DNA of 64,000 nt from Gordionus sp. m RMFG-2023 (taxonomy: Eukaryota > Nematomorpha > Gordioida > Chordodea > Parachordodidae): contig NC_088777.1 of the NCBI RefSeq assembly GCF_954871325.1, forward strand, positions 54,350,703 to 54,414,702, read 5' to 3'. The position numbers and the translations under genes are program-made. Each line of letters opens with the position of its first letter. Position 1 is the stretch's first letter. Of the stretch, positions 35,005 through 47,738 are shown in pieces. Below the pieces are notes generated by a model. The model ran no database searches, was not told where the DNA came from, and saw only the letters and a program-made list of their open reading frames with translations.

Positions 35005-35582
35005 TAATATATACTAAATGTTATTTGACTTTTGGTCGAAAAAAATGATCTAGATAATTGGGTTAGGGGTGAAAAAAAGCAACCCTAACTTTAAGTCGTC
35101 TTTAAAAAAAAGATCCATATTTTGGGTCGGATTGAATAAAACGACCCGATGTTTGAGTCTGAGTCAGAAAAACGACCCAAACTTTGAGTTGGAGTCGAAA
35201 AATACGACCCAAACTTCAAGTTTGAGTCAAAAAATACGACCCAAACTTCATGTTTTAGTCGAAAAAAACAACCCAAACTTCAAGTTTGAGTCGAAAAATA
35301 TGACCCAAACTTCAAGTTTAAGTCGAAAAATACGACCCAAATTTTGAGTCGGAGTCGTAAAAAACGACCCATATTTTGGGTCGAGGTCGTTTTTTCGGCT
35401 TGGACTTGGGTCGGAGTCGAAAAAAACGACCCATATTTTGGGTCGAAGTCGTTTTTTTCGGCTTGAACTCTGGTCGAAGTCGTAAAAAACGACCAAAACT
35501 TTGAGTTGGAGTCGAAAAAAACGACCCAAAATTTGAGTGAGCTCTGTTCGAGCCGACTCGGCTAAGCCGATTAACAACACTA
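35005..35582. repeat. GGGTCG minisatellite, right arm
   Basis: Reverse complement of 31028-31615. The outermost 60 bases differ: here CGAGCCGACTCGGCTAAGCC next to TTAACAACACTAG, on the left ACGCCGCGAGTCGCGACC. The overlapping open frames are repeat products. Confidence 0.85.
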
Positions 35583-35585
35583 GTC

Positions 35586-38500
35586 ATGGCTAATTTTTGT
35601 AAATTGTTCGCATAAGATTTGTAGTAAGTATCGAATCTGTTTTGATAATTGTATTATTAGTTTTGATGATGAGGCATATAGTTGTTGTTTTGTTTGTAAA
35701 TTGACAAAGCTACGACATATAAAAAAATAGAAAATGAATTTTTTAGTAATAATTAAGTTGTTTTTTATAAAAATTAAAGGTTAAGGTCACATAATTTCTA
35801 TTAAAATAATAAAATTTAATTAACTATAAATTAATTCAAACCTGAATCGAATCGATGTGGTGTTATGCAAGTTTCTTTCGAAACTTGCAATTCTTTTGCT
35901 GAAATTTCTGTTGATAAATATTTTTAAATAATAATATTTTCAAAATTTTGACTAAACTTGTAGAAAATTATTTAATTCAGAGTCATTGGACTAGAATTTT
36001 GAGATTTTACTAAGTATGGAATTTAAACTCTTGAATGCACTATTATAGTAACACCTTATAGATTTTCAAATAATTACTAACTTCTATATTAATCATCACC
36101 CACTACACCATTAAATAAATATAATCAATTTCTGGCATTCAGCATCACTTTAATTCATATCTCTAATGTGTCAAAACCGCCTATACCATACATGAAATAT
36201 TCTACTATTCTCATCTAAACAAAAAGTCAAATGAGACAGTTAGCCTTAGCCTCATCATAAGATTGAAGCTTACAGCTTGCCCCTTTAGGCTAGAGTTATT
36301 AAAGATCCTACATCTAATATGATCTCTATTAAAAACAATGATTACTTTAATTTATTAATAATGCTTTTTATCTAAATCCATTAAACAATATTGTCCATTA
36401 AAATTACATCTAATTTAATTATCTTTTTTTTACAATGAGCACATATTTATTTCAAAATAATTTTTAATAAATTCAACTCAAAATGCTAAAATCACATTAA
36501 CTTAAATTAAAATACTATAACTCTCTGTGATGATAATGGATTCATAGTCAAGCTAATTTGATGTGTAATTTAAAAAATTAAAATATCTAAACTCATTTAC
36601 AATCTTACCAGATTAATAAAATGTTTTACATTCTAATTTTTTTTAAATACTGATTTTGAAAATTTTATTTAAAAATATCAAGTATTTTACTAAGATCTGT
36701 TTTATATGGCTTCATTTGACTGCAGATGGATATTTGATCTAATTTTCCTGCCCGGAGATACGCTGCTTAAATATTTCTTCCTGCTGGACACTTTTTGTTA
36801 AAAAATATTTGAATTATATATATACAATTCAATGTATTACATTTTTGGTTCTATAAAAAAAAATTTTGATTTTTGCAATATATTTTTTTAAATTTAAAGT
36901 ATAATTCCAATATTTTAATTACTCTTAGTAATCTAAAAATTGGAAATCAGGGTATAATTTAAACGAGTTTAGTAAAAAAATATAAAAATTATAATAAATT
37001 TAAATTGTATTTATTCAACAGATCCTATTAGCCATAAGATGATCAAACCCAATTCATCTTATCCAGGTTTGAAATATGTATAAAATATAAACTTTTGTAA
37101 ATTCTATAAAATATTTATTAATATGATTTACATTTAGGATAAAAAATTATATTTATATAATCAGGCGTGTAGCCATATATTTTCTAATAGGGAGGGGGGG
37201 GGGATAGTTTGATTTTTTTTATATTAAACTTATTTTTCTGGAGGAATAAAAAAATATTATAATAATTACAAAGATTTACCTTAAGCACCTCTCACATTTC
37301 TCTTTCTATAAAAATTAGTAAATTAAGCAAAATATAAAAAATAAATATAAGCAAATGTATTTTTATTTTTTCATTTTATAATTGTAATCCTTAAGAATAA
37401 AAGTTTTATTTTATGTTTAAAATATATTAATTAATTTATAAAATATTGCTTCAAAAAAAGTTTCCAAATAGCGATTATGACAATAATGACTTTTCTACTT
37501 GATTATTAAATAATTATAACCCCTAACTCTATATTTATCCTCATTTACCCATTTGCGTTAGAAATTAATTTAACATTGGCCACCATATGTAATCCTTTGC
37601 CAATGCTTTAGTTTTACATACCCAAAAATGTACAGCATTTATTTTGCAACATGCCCTTTTAAAATAACTATTTTATCCGCTTTATTGGGACACATTTTCT
37701 ATTCTTTCATAAGTCGTATTTTTTATAAAATTTTTTTTCCTCACATTATATATAACATGCGATCGTTCTTGCTGCTATTTTTTCAAAGTTCAAGTGTTAA
37801 TTTTATCAATATTATCTTGCTGTTTGTTATGATAGATAGTTAAAATATTTTACGTTAAGTTAATAGAAATTTTATATTTTTTAAAGTATTTTGATTTAAA
37901 TTTATTAAAAATTATTTTGAGTTAAATAAGTGTTCATTCTAAAAAAAACCTTATATTTAAATAATATGTAATTTTAATGGACAATTTTGATAAAAAGCAT
38001 TATAAATAAATTAAATTAATCATTGAATTTAATAGAGATTATGTGGGTTGTAAGATGTCTTATAATTCTAACGTAAAGGGGCAAGCTGTAAGCTTCAATT
38101 TTTTGATGAAGCTAAATGTTTCATTTGACATTTTGTCTAGATGAGATTAACACAATATAACATGTCGGGTATGGGCGGTTTGGATACAATAAATATGAAT
38201 TAAAGTGTTGCTGATTGTCAGAGGTTGATTGCATTGTTATTTAATGGTGTGGTAGGTAAGTCGTGATTAATATTAAAATATCTCTAGGGTCTTACTATAA
38301 TACAGCATTCAAATAAAATTCCATACTTAGTTAATAAATTTTACAATTCTAGTATAATAACCTTTAATTAAATAAGTTAAGTCAAAATTTTATATTATAA
38401 TTTATTATTCAACAGAATTATCCCCAATGGCAATAAAAAATTCTCAAGTTTCTAAGGAGACTAGTATAACTCCTGATAGATTTCCTCCAGGTTTGAACTA

Positions 38501-38742
38501 ATTTTTAGTTAATTAAAATAATTATTATTTTAATAGAGATTGACCTTAAATTTAATTAAATATAATATATTCAATTCATTTTCTATTTTTTTATAAGTCG
38601 CAATCTTTATTAAGTCGCTTTTACTCACATCATTTATGACCTGTGATAGTCCTTTGTCATCTATAGTAATTCCATTTGCTAATTTTTCGAAGTTCAACGG
38701 AACATCTCATAATTTATTCTCCATTCTTTCTATGAAGTTGTG
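35586..38742. mobile_element. Ty3-type fossil cluster, right arm
   Basis: Mirror image of 27301-30473 with the same layered pieces, including the integrase-side piece near 37590 (minus) and diverged unit C at 36590-36850. Broken, not active. Confidence 0.6.
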
Positions 38743-39240
38743 TATTGTCTCATCTGTATATGTTAAGGATCGTGACAAGCAATCAGGTACTACATTGTAT
38801 TTATCCGCGTTATGTTTTATGTCAAAATTAAGATTAGATGGCTATATTTCTAATTCTGCAACCTCATTGATATTTGTATCCTCTTTTAAGCTCTTTGTAA
38901 AAATATATATTAACGGCCAGTGATCCGTGATTTTTGTAATTTCTTATTAATCCTGTTATAGTCGTGATGTGATCTGTTGTCATATGGTTAATTTCTAAAT
39001 AGTCACTATTGTTTTGACTTTGTTGTAATTCTTTATTATTGTAATATCTAAATTGTCGCATTATTGAACCTTTTATACCTGTCAAAATTTCTTACGTAAT
39101 TTCCATCTTAAAACCTCTTATTATAATGTCTGTAATTATTATTTAATTTTCTGTTGTGGCACTATTGAATGAATCTGTGTTTGTTATTTTTATGTCCTGG
39201 GTGATTACTTTGGAAATTGGGCATAAGATCTGTAAAAAAT
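38743..39240 (-). mobile_element. Ty3-type fossil, RNase H-side fragment
   Basis: Minus-strand pieces recall the RNase H end of Ty3 pol, continuing outward from the fossil at 38640; matched in part by 30600-30890. Starts the block found only in the right arm. Heavily broken. Confidence 0.5.
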
Positions 39241-40100
39241 TCGATCATGATATTTTTATTTAAAAAGGAGAATAAGAAAATATAAATTTAAATAGGAGAA
39301 TTTTAGAACTGATCTAAATTATATTAACAATACCAAAATATTAAAATGTTATACATAGAATTATAAAAATTAATTCAAATATTTTTTTAATAAATGGTGC
39401 TCCGCCGGAAATTTTTTAGTAATGGCAATATCTGCATGGCGACCAACGTCTATAAAATAATAGAAAATAATGGCGCTGTCAATTGAAGCCTCAGCTAAGA
39501 GGTCTGGGCATGATATTTTAAATAAAACTTTCAAAAAACATTATTTTTAAAAAAAATTAGAGTATGGAAGATTTTATTAATCTGGTAAGATTCTAATGGA
39601 GTTTAGATACATTAAACCATTTAATTTGGCATGGTTACATATGGTAAACCTGGAAACATGTGACTCACCCAGCTAGCTAAACTATCCATTTATCCTCTCA
39701 AAATTAAACTCACGCAAACTCCTGATCTGATTAATGTTTTAGAGGGAGGCTAAACTCAGGATATTCTCTCTTTATTTGTGGCTTCCGCCAAAAGAATTGC
39801 AAGAATTAGTTTTTAATTAACTATGACAAAAACACTTAGTATGAAGTTCTTTAGTTAGTTCAGTGAATAGTCATTAACTTGCAGTAGGATCAAGGACATT
39901 TTGAAGTTAACAGTGGTAGTAAATAGAAGTATTTAAAGTATATAAACTCAATTATAATCTTACCAGATTAATATAATCTTCCACATTATAATTTTTTTTA
40001 AAAAATTACTGTTTTTGAAAATTTTATTTTAAAATATTATTTATGCCTAGATCTGTTAGCAGAGGCTTCAATTAATGGAGGCCGGAGGTTAGTCCGTTTT
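39240..40100. repeat. Inverted pair of diverged unit C pieces
   Basis: 39370-39450 contains a decayed form of the GCCCCGC core (GGTGCTCCGCCGG), and 39950-40100 is an inverse partner of 39480-39600 (CTTACCAGATTAATATAATC against GATTTTATTAATCTGGTAAG). Coding potential not seen. Confidence 0.5.
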
Positions 40101-40270
40101 CAGTTTCTCCGGATATTATCATGCCTAAAAAGAAAGAAAAGCGTGCTACTAAATAATTTATTTTGAATATTTTCCATATAAATTAATTCCAATTTTTAAT
40201 AATAAAAATTCTATAAATGAACAACATGTGCTTAACAAGATTTTTATTGAATTATTAAGTGAATTTGATA
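40085..40270 (-). repeat. Short piece of the post-atp6 mitochondrial-linked segment
   Basis: CAGTTTCTCCGGATATTATCA through AACAACATGTGCTTAACAAG, the boundary between atp6 region and segment seen in block A and at 55120-55260. Minus orientation, truncated on both sides. Confidence 0.6.
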
Positions 40271-40348
40271 AATGTAAAATATCTTAAGTTATTTTGTGTG
40301 ATTGCAATTAATATGTGTTAAAAAATGAGATTTTTTATTAAATAATAA

Positions 40349-40947
40349 TTAGATGGTGGAATGTTTTAAAATAAAAATTATATTTAAATAACCTTTCAGA
40401 TTTTTTATAATATTCTTCAGTTGAGCCAATATTTTTTTACATCTCAATAATTGCTTAGGTGCTAGACGAGGGTTAATTACTGTTATATCATAAAATTTAG
40501 CCTTAGATTGAACGTCTAGATAAATATTATAATAATATTCATCTACATTTATTCTTATTGTATCTACCTGTTCATATATATTTTCCGCCACTAGCAGTAA
40601 TGAAATTCTGATTGATCAATTAAATTCATAATATCGCTTCCGACGACACATTACATATTTTCATACTCAGCCTTATTTAACTTTTGTATTTCTATTTCTT
40701 CTGTTTTACAAAATGGAAGTAAAAATGAAAAATATTTAAAAAATTATAGATATTTTTTAATAAATTATAATAATATTAAAAATACTTATTAATTCTAACA
40801 CACTAATAATTTTGAATTTAATAAAATAATTATATATAATAATAAAATAAATTACCGTTTGATTTCAATCTTGACTAAAAATCTTTCCATTTTATCAATA
40901 TTTTTGAATAATGTTAATGTATTCATAATCCATTGGTTACGCGCCTG
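40349..40947 (-). mobile_element. hAT fragment, TTF/DUF4371 lineage
   Basis: The frame 40349-40591 reads IRINVDEYYYNIYLDVQSKA then INPRLAPKQLLR, matching VRENVDEKFHEIYEKVKEIA and ILKPRVISRQ in the hAT frame at 61752-62246. The minus strand at 40947 begins CAGGCGCGTAACCAATGG, a hAT-like terminus, so this is probably an internally deleted copy. Stop-free over 80 codons only. Confidence 0.6.
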
Positions 40948-41224
40948 GAGCTAGATATCTTATAGTTTAAGACTACTCTTATATTAATGAGAATGATAAA
41001 TTATTTAATTCCCATGATAAAGTGAGGGGTGATAATACACCCAAGTTGAGTTAAAATATCACATTTGAGACTCATAAAATCAATGCTCATTAGTCTTATA
41101 TTTATTTATACATTTAGGAAATAATTAAAATACGATATAACATTTCAAAATTAATTTAATTCTTTAAAAACAATCATGGATGTCGTGTGTAATATTAGTT
41201 AGGACAAATCTTATACTATCGTCT

Positions 41225-41410
41225 TTTTTAACTATAATCGACTAAAAACTTTAGCGACTAATTTAGTTGACTAAAACGACTAATATAATCGACTAAAGTG
41301 ATAGTCGACTAAAACGACGAATATAGTCGACTAAAAAGACTAATATAGTCGATTAAAACAACTAATTGTCGACTAAAACTACTAGTCGACTAAGTTGATC
41401 TATTTAGTCA
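41225..41410. repeat. TAGTCGACTAA minisatellite, second locus
   Basis: Irregular units around GTCGACTAAAACGACTAATA, more decayed than at 18395-18530. Preceded by AACTATAATCGACTAAAAACTTTAG, nearly the same lead-in as the other locus, and followed at once by old satellite monomers. Confidence 0.8.
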
Positions 41411-41419
41411 GCATATAGG

Positions 41420-41740
41420 TAAAAATATATTGTAAACATATTAAGTTAAAATTTATGAAGATTTACCATAGAAAAGTGACAATTGTCATAATCGTTATTT
41501 TTGAAATTTTTTGAATGCAAATAGGTAAAAATATATATTGTATAAAGATGTTAAAATAAAATTTCAGTGAAGATTTACCATAGAAAAATGACAATTGTCA
41601 TAATCGTTTTTTTAACTTTTTTGAATTTTTTTAAAGTAAAGAGGAAAAAATATATATTGTAAAGATGTTAAAATAAAATTTCAGTGAAGATGTAAGAAAG
41701 TTGACAATTGTCATAATATTTATTTTCAACTTTTTTGCTG
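41420..41740 (+). repeat. Three diverged satellite monomers outside the main array
   Basis: ATAGAAAAGTGACAATTGTCA and flanks recur three times at about 100-bp spacing. They match the GAAGATGTACC variant of the 119-bp monomer but are shorter and diverged. Single relics also occur near 28570 and 37470. Confidence 0.75.
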
Positions 41741-41759
41741 AAACAAGCTGACTTTAGCC

Positions 41760-42470
41760 TACGCCCGTTATTACTAACTGCCATAATTGACGTGTATGGT
41801 TTAGCAAACCTCGCTATCTCTAAATTGACAAATCATGATTGAAATTATGTCTAGATTTCATAAATATTCATAAAACTTATTCAAATTATAGAAGAGTTTA
41901 TAAACTTTTCAATAAAATTTATAATATATAAATTATTATATATTTTAATAAAAATTAAAATTCTGTCATGTAAAAATCTTTTGAAAATTTCACAAAATTT
42001 TATTTCTAAATAAAATTTTTAGCAATCATTTATTAATGAAAACTATATTAGGATAAAATTTTAACCTTCTGGTTTATTTAATTTTAAAATGAGATTAAAT
42101 GGTTTTCCAAGCCTCGGGGTTTACCTAACTCTAGTCTCCCCTCTACTATTTTATAATTATGCAATTTAACTTCTAATATTTTGCAATTACATTGACTTCA
42201 ATATAATTGCTATAAGAAGGTTATATAACAAAATATTCAAATAATAGCTTTGAATTAGTGATCTACATCGGGCCTAATTTTTCAGGCCCGGCCCGGCCCA
42301 AAATATTTTTAAAAAAGTTTACCCCAGACGGAACGAATTTTTTTTTTTTTAAATTACCGGCCTGACTCGAATTAATTTAAATACAGAAATTGATTTATAT
42401 AATTTCTCTAATTGAACGATATTTATTAAACCTGGCTGGGCAATTAATATTTCGATTTTTATAAATAAAA
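41760..42470. other. Right-arm-only DNA, no gene assigned
   Basis: Includes a GC island GGCCCGGCCCGGCCC at 42283-42298 and a short open stretch at 41753-41845 (LRPLLLTAIIDVYGLANLAI) with no recognised family. May hold intron sequence of the exon at 42476. Confidence 0.4.
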
Positions 42471-42475
42471 TACAG

Positions 42476-42624
42476 AAGAAATAGTAAGTCAACTTTGCGT
42501 AGATGATGATCAATGTCGAATGATAGAATTTTCAAGATGTGAATGGAATCACAAATGTGGATGTATTCCAAGCCATTATCTGGACAATTCCACGGGAGTT
42601 TTAAAATGCGTACTAAGTATATAA
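42476..42624 (+). CDS. Candidate 3'-terminal exon of a cysteine-rich (EB-module-like) secreted protein
   Basis: After AATAAAATACAG (AG acceptor ending at 42475) a frame runs 49 codons to TAA at 42622-42624. It reads EEIVSQLCVDDDQCRMIEFS, then RCEWNHKCGCIPSHYLDNST, then GVLKCVLSI and stop. Cysteine spacing is C-x5-C-x7-C-x5-C-x-C-x14-C, the layout of EB/EGF-like modules in secreted or membrane proteins of invertebrates. Base composition is much less AT-biased than the surroundings and no stop interrupts it. No upstream exon or start was found, so the gene is incomplete here; a solitary pseudo-exon is possible. It is the only likely host coding sequence in the window. Confidence 0.5.
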
Positions 42625-43196
42625 GAATATTTTATTCCTAAAATCAATATACAACTATTTGGAATTATTTTAACTTGTTGGTTTAAATTTATTTTGTTAA
42701 ATAAGTGCAATTTCTATGTGTTTTGTGTTGTTTATATTCTATTTTTATATTAAACCTTAATTAGAAAATTTTAGAGGCCTCCAAATTTTGTAATTTTGCT
42801 CAAGTATTATTTGCCTCTTGAAATATAAGAATTTTTTTATATTTTCTACACACAAGGCAATTTACTTTTTTGTAAAAAAAAAATCAATGTATGAATTTTG
42901 GAAAAGGGTTTCGTATTTAACCATATGTATTATAACATAAAATTTGAAATATATTTTACTATAAAAAAATTTTCATTTTAATTAAAAAAATTTTTTTATT
43001 GAAATTTTTTTTTCTTCACATCCTCTGAATTACATACCTTTCTGCTTAGGTATCAACGAAATGGAAAACATTTATACTGTAATCTTCCATTCATTTATTT
43101 TTTATTTCTCAATGGCAGAAATTTTTTTTATTTTTACACAGCAATTATTTTATTAAATTGCTGAATTGAATTAGTCGTTTGGTTATAATGTACAAT
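42625..43196. other. AT-rich DNA after the cysteine-rich exon
   Basis: Possible 3' untranslated region of the exon; no clear AATAAA within 150 bases. Nothing else recognised. At 43196 the shared arm sequence resumes. Confidence 0.4.
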
Positions 43197-45463
43197 TTTA
43201 TAATTAAATAAATTTGAAATGTAATACCAAACGAAATGTAAATTAATAAAATATAATCATATTCAAATTCTTATTTTTCAAATTTTTATATTTATGTGGA
43301 AAGTTCAATACCTTTGTCTGATATTGAGAAATAAAAATTAAGTGAAAATTTAAAATAGTTACGAAAAAAATCAAAAGTAAGAAAATAATTTGAAAAGATC
43401 AAAAAATAATGATTAAAAATGACTTAAAGAGATTGAAAATAAAATATTGTTAGGGATGATGAAAAAAGGTAAAGAATTATTAAAAAAATAGCAGTGAAAA
43501 TTAGAAAAAATAACAAAAAATATAAGAAAAATAAATTGAAAAAAGATATAGTAAGAAAATAAAGAAATCGCAAAAATTTGGAAATAGATTAAGAAGGAAT
43601 AAAAAAATAAATAATTTAATAAAAATTAACAGAAAAAAATTTTGAAAAATAATAATATTCCTTTTTTAAATTTTTTTTTTTTTTTTTTATTTTAAAAAAG
43701 TTTTATTTATGATATAATTTGTGTAAAATAATACATAGCGTTAAAATACTAAATTAAAATAATATAAAATAAAATAAAATAAATAAAATAAAATATTATA
43801 TAAAACCGAGGTGGGACTACAAGTTCCCAAAAAACATGTGTAGTTATATTTTAAAATTATGATTTGGAGGTTTTGTTTTAAGAAATAAGATTCTTTAGGT
43901 TCTGATGTAAGATTTTCCTTTTTAATTGACATTTTTCCTTTCCCTTTTGGGATTTTCTTTTTTTGATCGAACTTTTTCTTAAGCCGCTTCGTGCTTATTT
44001 CTTTTTCATTTACCAGTACTTAATCATTCTTCCTCCCTATAGGTATTAGCTCACTAATTTATTGGATGAAATTAAATAATAATATGAAACTAAAAGTGAT
44101 TTTTATATACGGTAAAAACTCAATCTAGATTAGAGTAATTTAATATGAAGACTATGGTTTTTTTTTATTTATTTAATCTAATGTTATTTTCATGGTGTAA
44201 TTATTTAATTGATTTTGAATTTATAATTAGATCTGATATCTGTGATCATGTGCATATTTTAATTTAAATTTCTTATAATTGGCAATTAAAAAAATATGCG
44301 ATAAAAAATTTGTCGTCGCATATGTTGAGGACTACTATAAATCGATGCGCTACCGGTCGCCTACTAGATTTTTGAAACAAGCGCTGGCCGTCGATAGTTT
44401 TGTCGGTACATTCATGGAGCCTCAATTTGAATTTTAGGATGTTTGAATAATAAGGCATAGGTTTGTTTGAATATAAGATCAGTTATAATTCAACACAGCC
44501 TCATCTATATTTAATATCTTGGTAATTTTATTATTAGTATATCATATATTCTCATATAATATGTCCAAGGATATATGTGCTTTGTGATTGATCAATTGAT
44601 TGAGGAGTTTATGTGTCTTGTGGATTCCCATTTATTTTAGTATGATGTTAAGGGTAAAATTGTGTCCTATCTTTAGATGTTCATGTTGGGCTTATTGAAT
44701 ACGGCAAATCTTGGTGTTGTGAATAAGAGATCAGTTTAATACTCAGTAAAGTCCTATTTATTTTAATATATATAAATTATTGTGGCCAGAAATAAATTAT
44801 TACTCATAGTTGAATTAAATATACCTTACTACTCGTTTAATTCTGATCTAAATTTCCTACACTCTCATATTTCTTAATCACTACCTTGCCAATAAGAGCT
44901 ATAAAAAATTATCTATTGTAAATCTGCAAATGTTCATTTCTATCTTTTACTTTTAATATTATTATTTATTGATCTCCAAATCCCCCCCCATAGCAATATC
45001 TAAGAGAGTGGATATATTCCTCAATTAGCATTGAAGCATCACTTTTACAATATTCTTTAGGGAAAGAAATCCATTTAAGGAATTATTTTCTATAAAATAA
45101 TAAATTTTTTATATTTACATTTAATAGATTTTTAATCATGTTTATATTAATTTTTTTATAATTTTTAAATTTTAAATAATTATACTAATTAGAAAATAAT
45201 TTTAAAAATTTTGAAAAGGATATCCTATTTTGTATGGACTATGTTAGAATAATTTTTTTTGCCAAACTAGATTTTTTCTTTCTCTCGATACTATTGATAG
45301 TCTCATGGCTTACTTTTTTAAAAAAAATTCTAAATTTCTTAGAAGATGTATGTGTATTAAGATACACATTATGCAATTAAGGGTAAAAATTTCAATTTTT
45401 TCCACAATAATTTTTATTATACTATATAAACTATATATATAATTATATTTAAATACAACAAAT

Positions 45464-46345
45464 ATTTAATGTTTGAACATTTTAAAAATCTATAAAACAC
45501 TTATTTTTTGGGGTAAAACATAAATAACCACATTTCTTGAAAGATACCTTTTTTTAAAATAGGCATCCTGGCATTTTACATTCAACCTTCCGTTGGGTCT
45601 TTCCTAGCATCTTCATTTGGTAATTATTGGGCCGGTCCATTTTTACATTTTTCCTGATAAACAGTTTAAAATGATTTTCATTTGAAGTGCCTTAGCAATA
45701 TTTTCAATGACTTCCGTCACCGAAATTTTGGAATTCTATAAACTATATTGATCCTTGCGTGGTGCAATCAGGTCTATATAGCAGCTATGTTATAAGTAAC
45801 ATGTGAAATATATGAAATAAAATTCTATGGTACCATATTCTTGTTTCGTATGAATTCTATATAAAATAAAGAATCCATGAGATATACACTTCCCATTGAT
45901 TTATTAAAAATTTTAACAATACTTGGACATTTTATCATAATTTTATCCATTTTTGTCTTTCATATCTTTCACAGTCTATTAGAGGATGCCTAAAGAATGG
46001 CTTAATAAAGTCACAGGATTGTCGTGTCATTTTACTGAATTTAGCCCCACTCTGTTTATTATTGTTTTTTTAACAAAGAATCCTCGCTATTTTTTTAACT
46101 CCTTGTCTGTTGATTTGTCGATTATCTCTGACCGTGGCAGTGCAGAATATTTCCTCTTTGAGCTAGTACGACTTGCAAATATGGGGAAAAATACCAGTTA
46201 TCAAAAAATAGATAATTAATTTTCTGCGATATATAAGAAATTACACGGAGCACAGCATTGCCACTTGCTCCAAGCTGGTAGTATTTTCCCATATACTTAA
46301 AATTTCTTCAGAAGGATATCATCCCCGCATAGTAAAATGAGTTTA
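45464..46345 (-). pseudogene. piggyBac-type transposase relic, right arm
   Basis: Mirror of 22520-23416 with the same FDNWY and C-terminal Cys-rich segments on the minus strand. The plus-strand frame at 45986-46219 is a shadow. Broken in the same places, consistent with duplication of an already dead copy. Confidence 0.72.
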
Positions 46346-47738
46346 TAGCCCTATTTTTTGTGCTTTTGAGGGTTATATCGCTTCGAAATTATTATTTTAT
46401 GTTGATCATCAGAAGTTTTTACCTAAATTTGAATCATCACTATTGTTAGATATGTTAGCACAATTCATAATTTTAAAAATATAACACTCAAAAAAATACT
46501 TTAATTGCATAATGTGGCTTTAAAACCACGTATGATTATTACAAAATATAATTATCAAAAATTATAAATATATATAAAATAATTTCATAAACATTTATTT
46601 TTATCTTTTATTTATCTAATTTTAATGTTTTGAAATTTGTCAAATATATTATTTATCTTTGGTCGATGTGTAGAAAATTGAGAAGAATAATTTAATAAAA
46701 AAATAGCAATTTTTAAAAATAAGATGTATTAAAATGCGAAATTAAAAATATATAATAGATCTCATGGCCTAAGTATATCTAGAATAGAGGTTTAATCATA
46801 ATCTGTTCATATAATCATTTTTATTTGAAATAATGTATAAATTGCAGCCAAAATTATTCTAAACAAAATTTTATAAATTCATGATCGGGATGACATGGGG
46901 GGGGGGAAGAATTGAGATATATATGCAACTAATAATAATCTCGTAAAACACTAAATAAAAAAGCAATATTTAAATAAATAAAGAAAAGGTGACTATGAAA
47001 TATTGTGTAAACAGTTATGAGTGTCTATCTGATTTATGTAAATAAAATGTATGCCTATGTGATCGTTGGCATTATGAGGTATCCAATCTATGCTATAGAA
47101 ATAAATTGTTTATTTTTTATATTTTAAAAATAATTTAACTTTTTGTTTTCTATTGAACTGTCCAATTTATTTCCCTTTGTGATATTTTAACTATATATTT
47201 AAATTATACCTTTTAATATGAATTTAAATATATTTATGTTGTACTGCTAGATTTTTAAAAAGGCTAACCTAATACTTTAACAATTGAACATCATATTTTT
47301 GGCTAAATTAATGGGTAAGCCATTTAAAAATTGAGCCGTTTAACAAAACATTACATAGGATAATTAATTAATATAATCTCAAATAATAATGGTTGGCCAA
47401 CTAACCTAAATTTCTGAAACCTGTCCACCTATCTCTGTTTCACTGGAAAAGAACAGATGGGTACACAAACATTCATAGGTTATGGAAAATACATCTTTTG
47501 TTTCACTTTTATCTCCCAATTTTTATCTAAATTGAATAGATTATTGCATCTGATAGATCAAATTAGTAATTGTTACGAAATTTCTGATTATCGTTATCAC
47601 AAACCAGTAAATCCCTAGTCATCATTTTTTTGAAGATTTTAGGTAAAAAAATTTCTCAAAATAATTGTGATCATGAATCCTCTTTACAAATTTTATAATC
47701 AATTCAAATCGCTATATTTAAGGCAACTATCTTATTTT

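Larger units (their letters stand above)
33749..47738. repeat. Right arm of the 26.6-kb inverted repeat
   Basis: See the left arm for landmarks. The private block is about 38743-43196 (no left-arm counterpart), holding Ty3 fossil, a hAT fragment, minisatellite, old satellite monomers and a cysteine-rich exon. The LTR element and the local hairpin of the left arm are absent. Confidence 0.92.

Noticed and set aside
44713-44860. TGTTGTGAATAAGAG ... TTTCCTACA looked like a solo LTR
   Set aside because: It starts TG and ends CA, but no target duplication or second copy with the same ends was found beyond the mirror arm.
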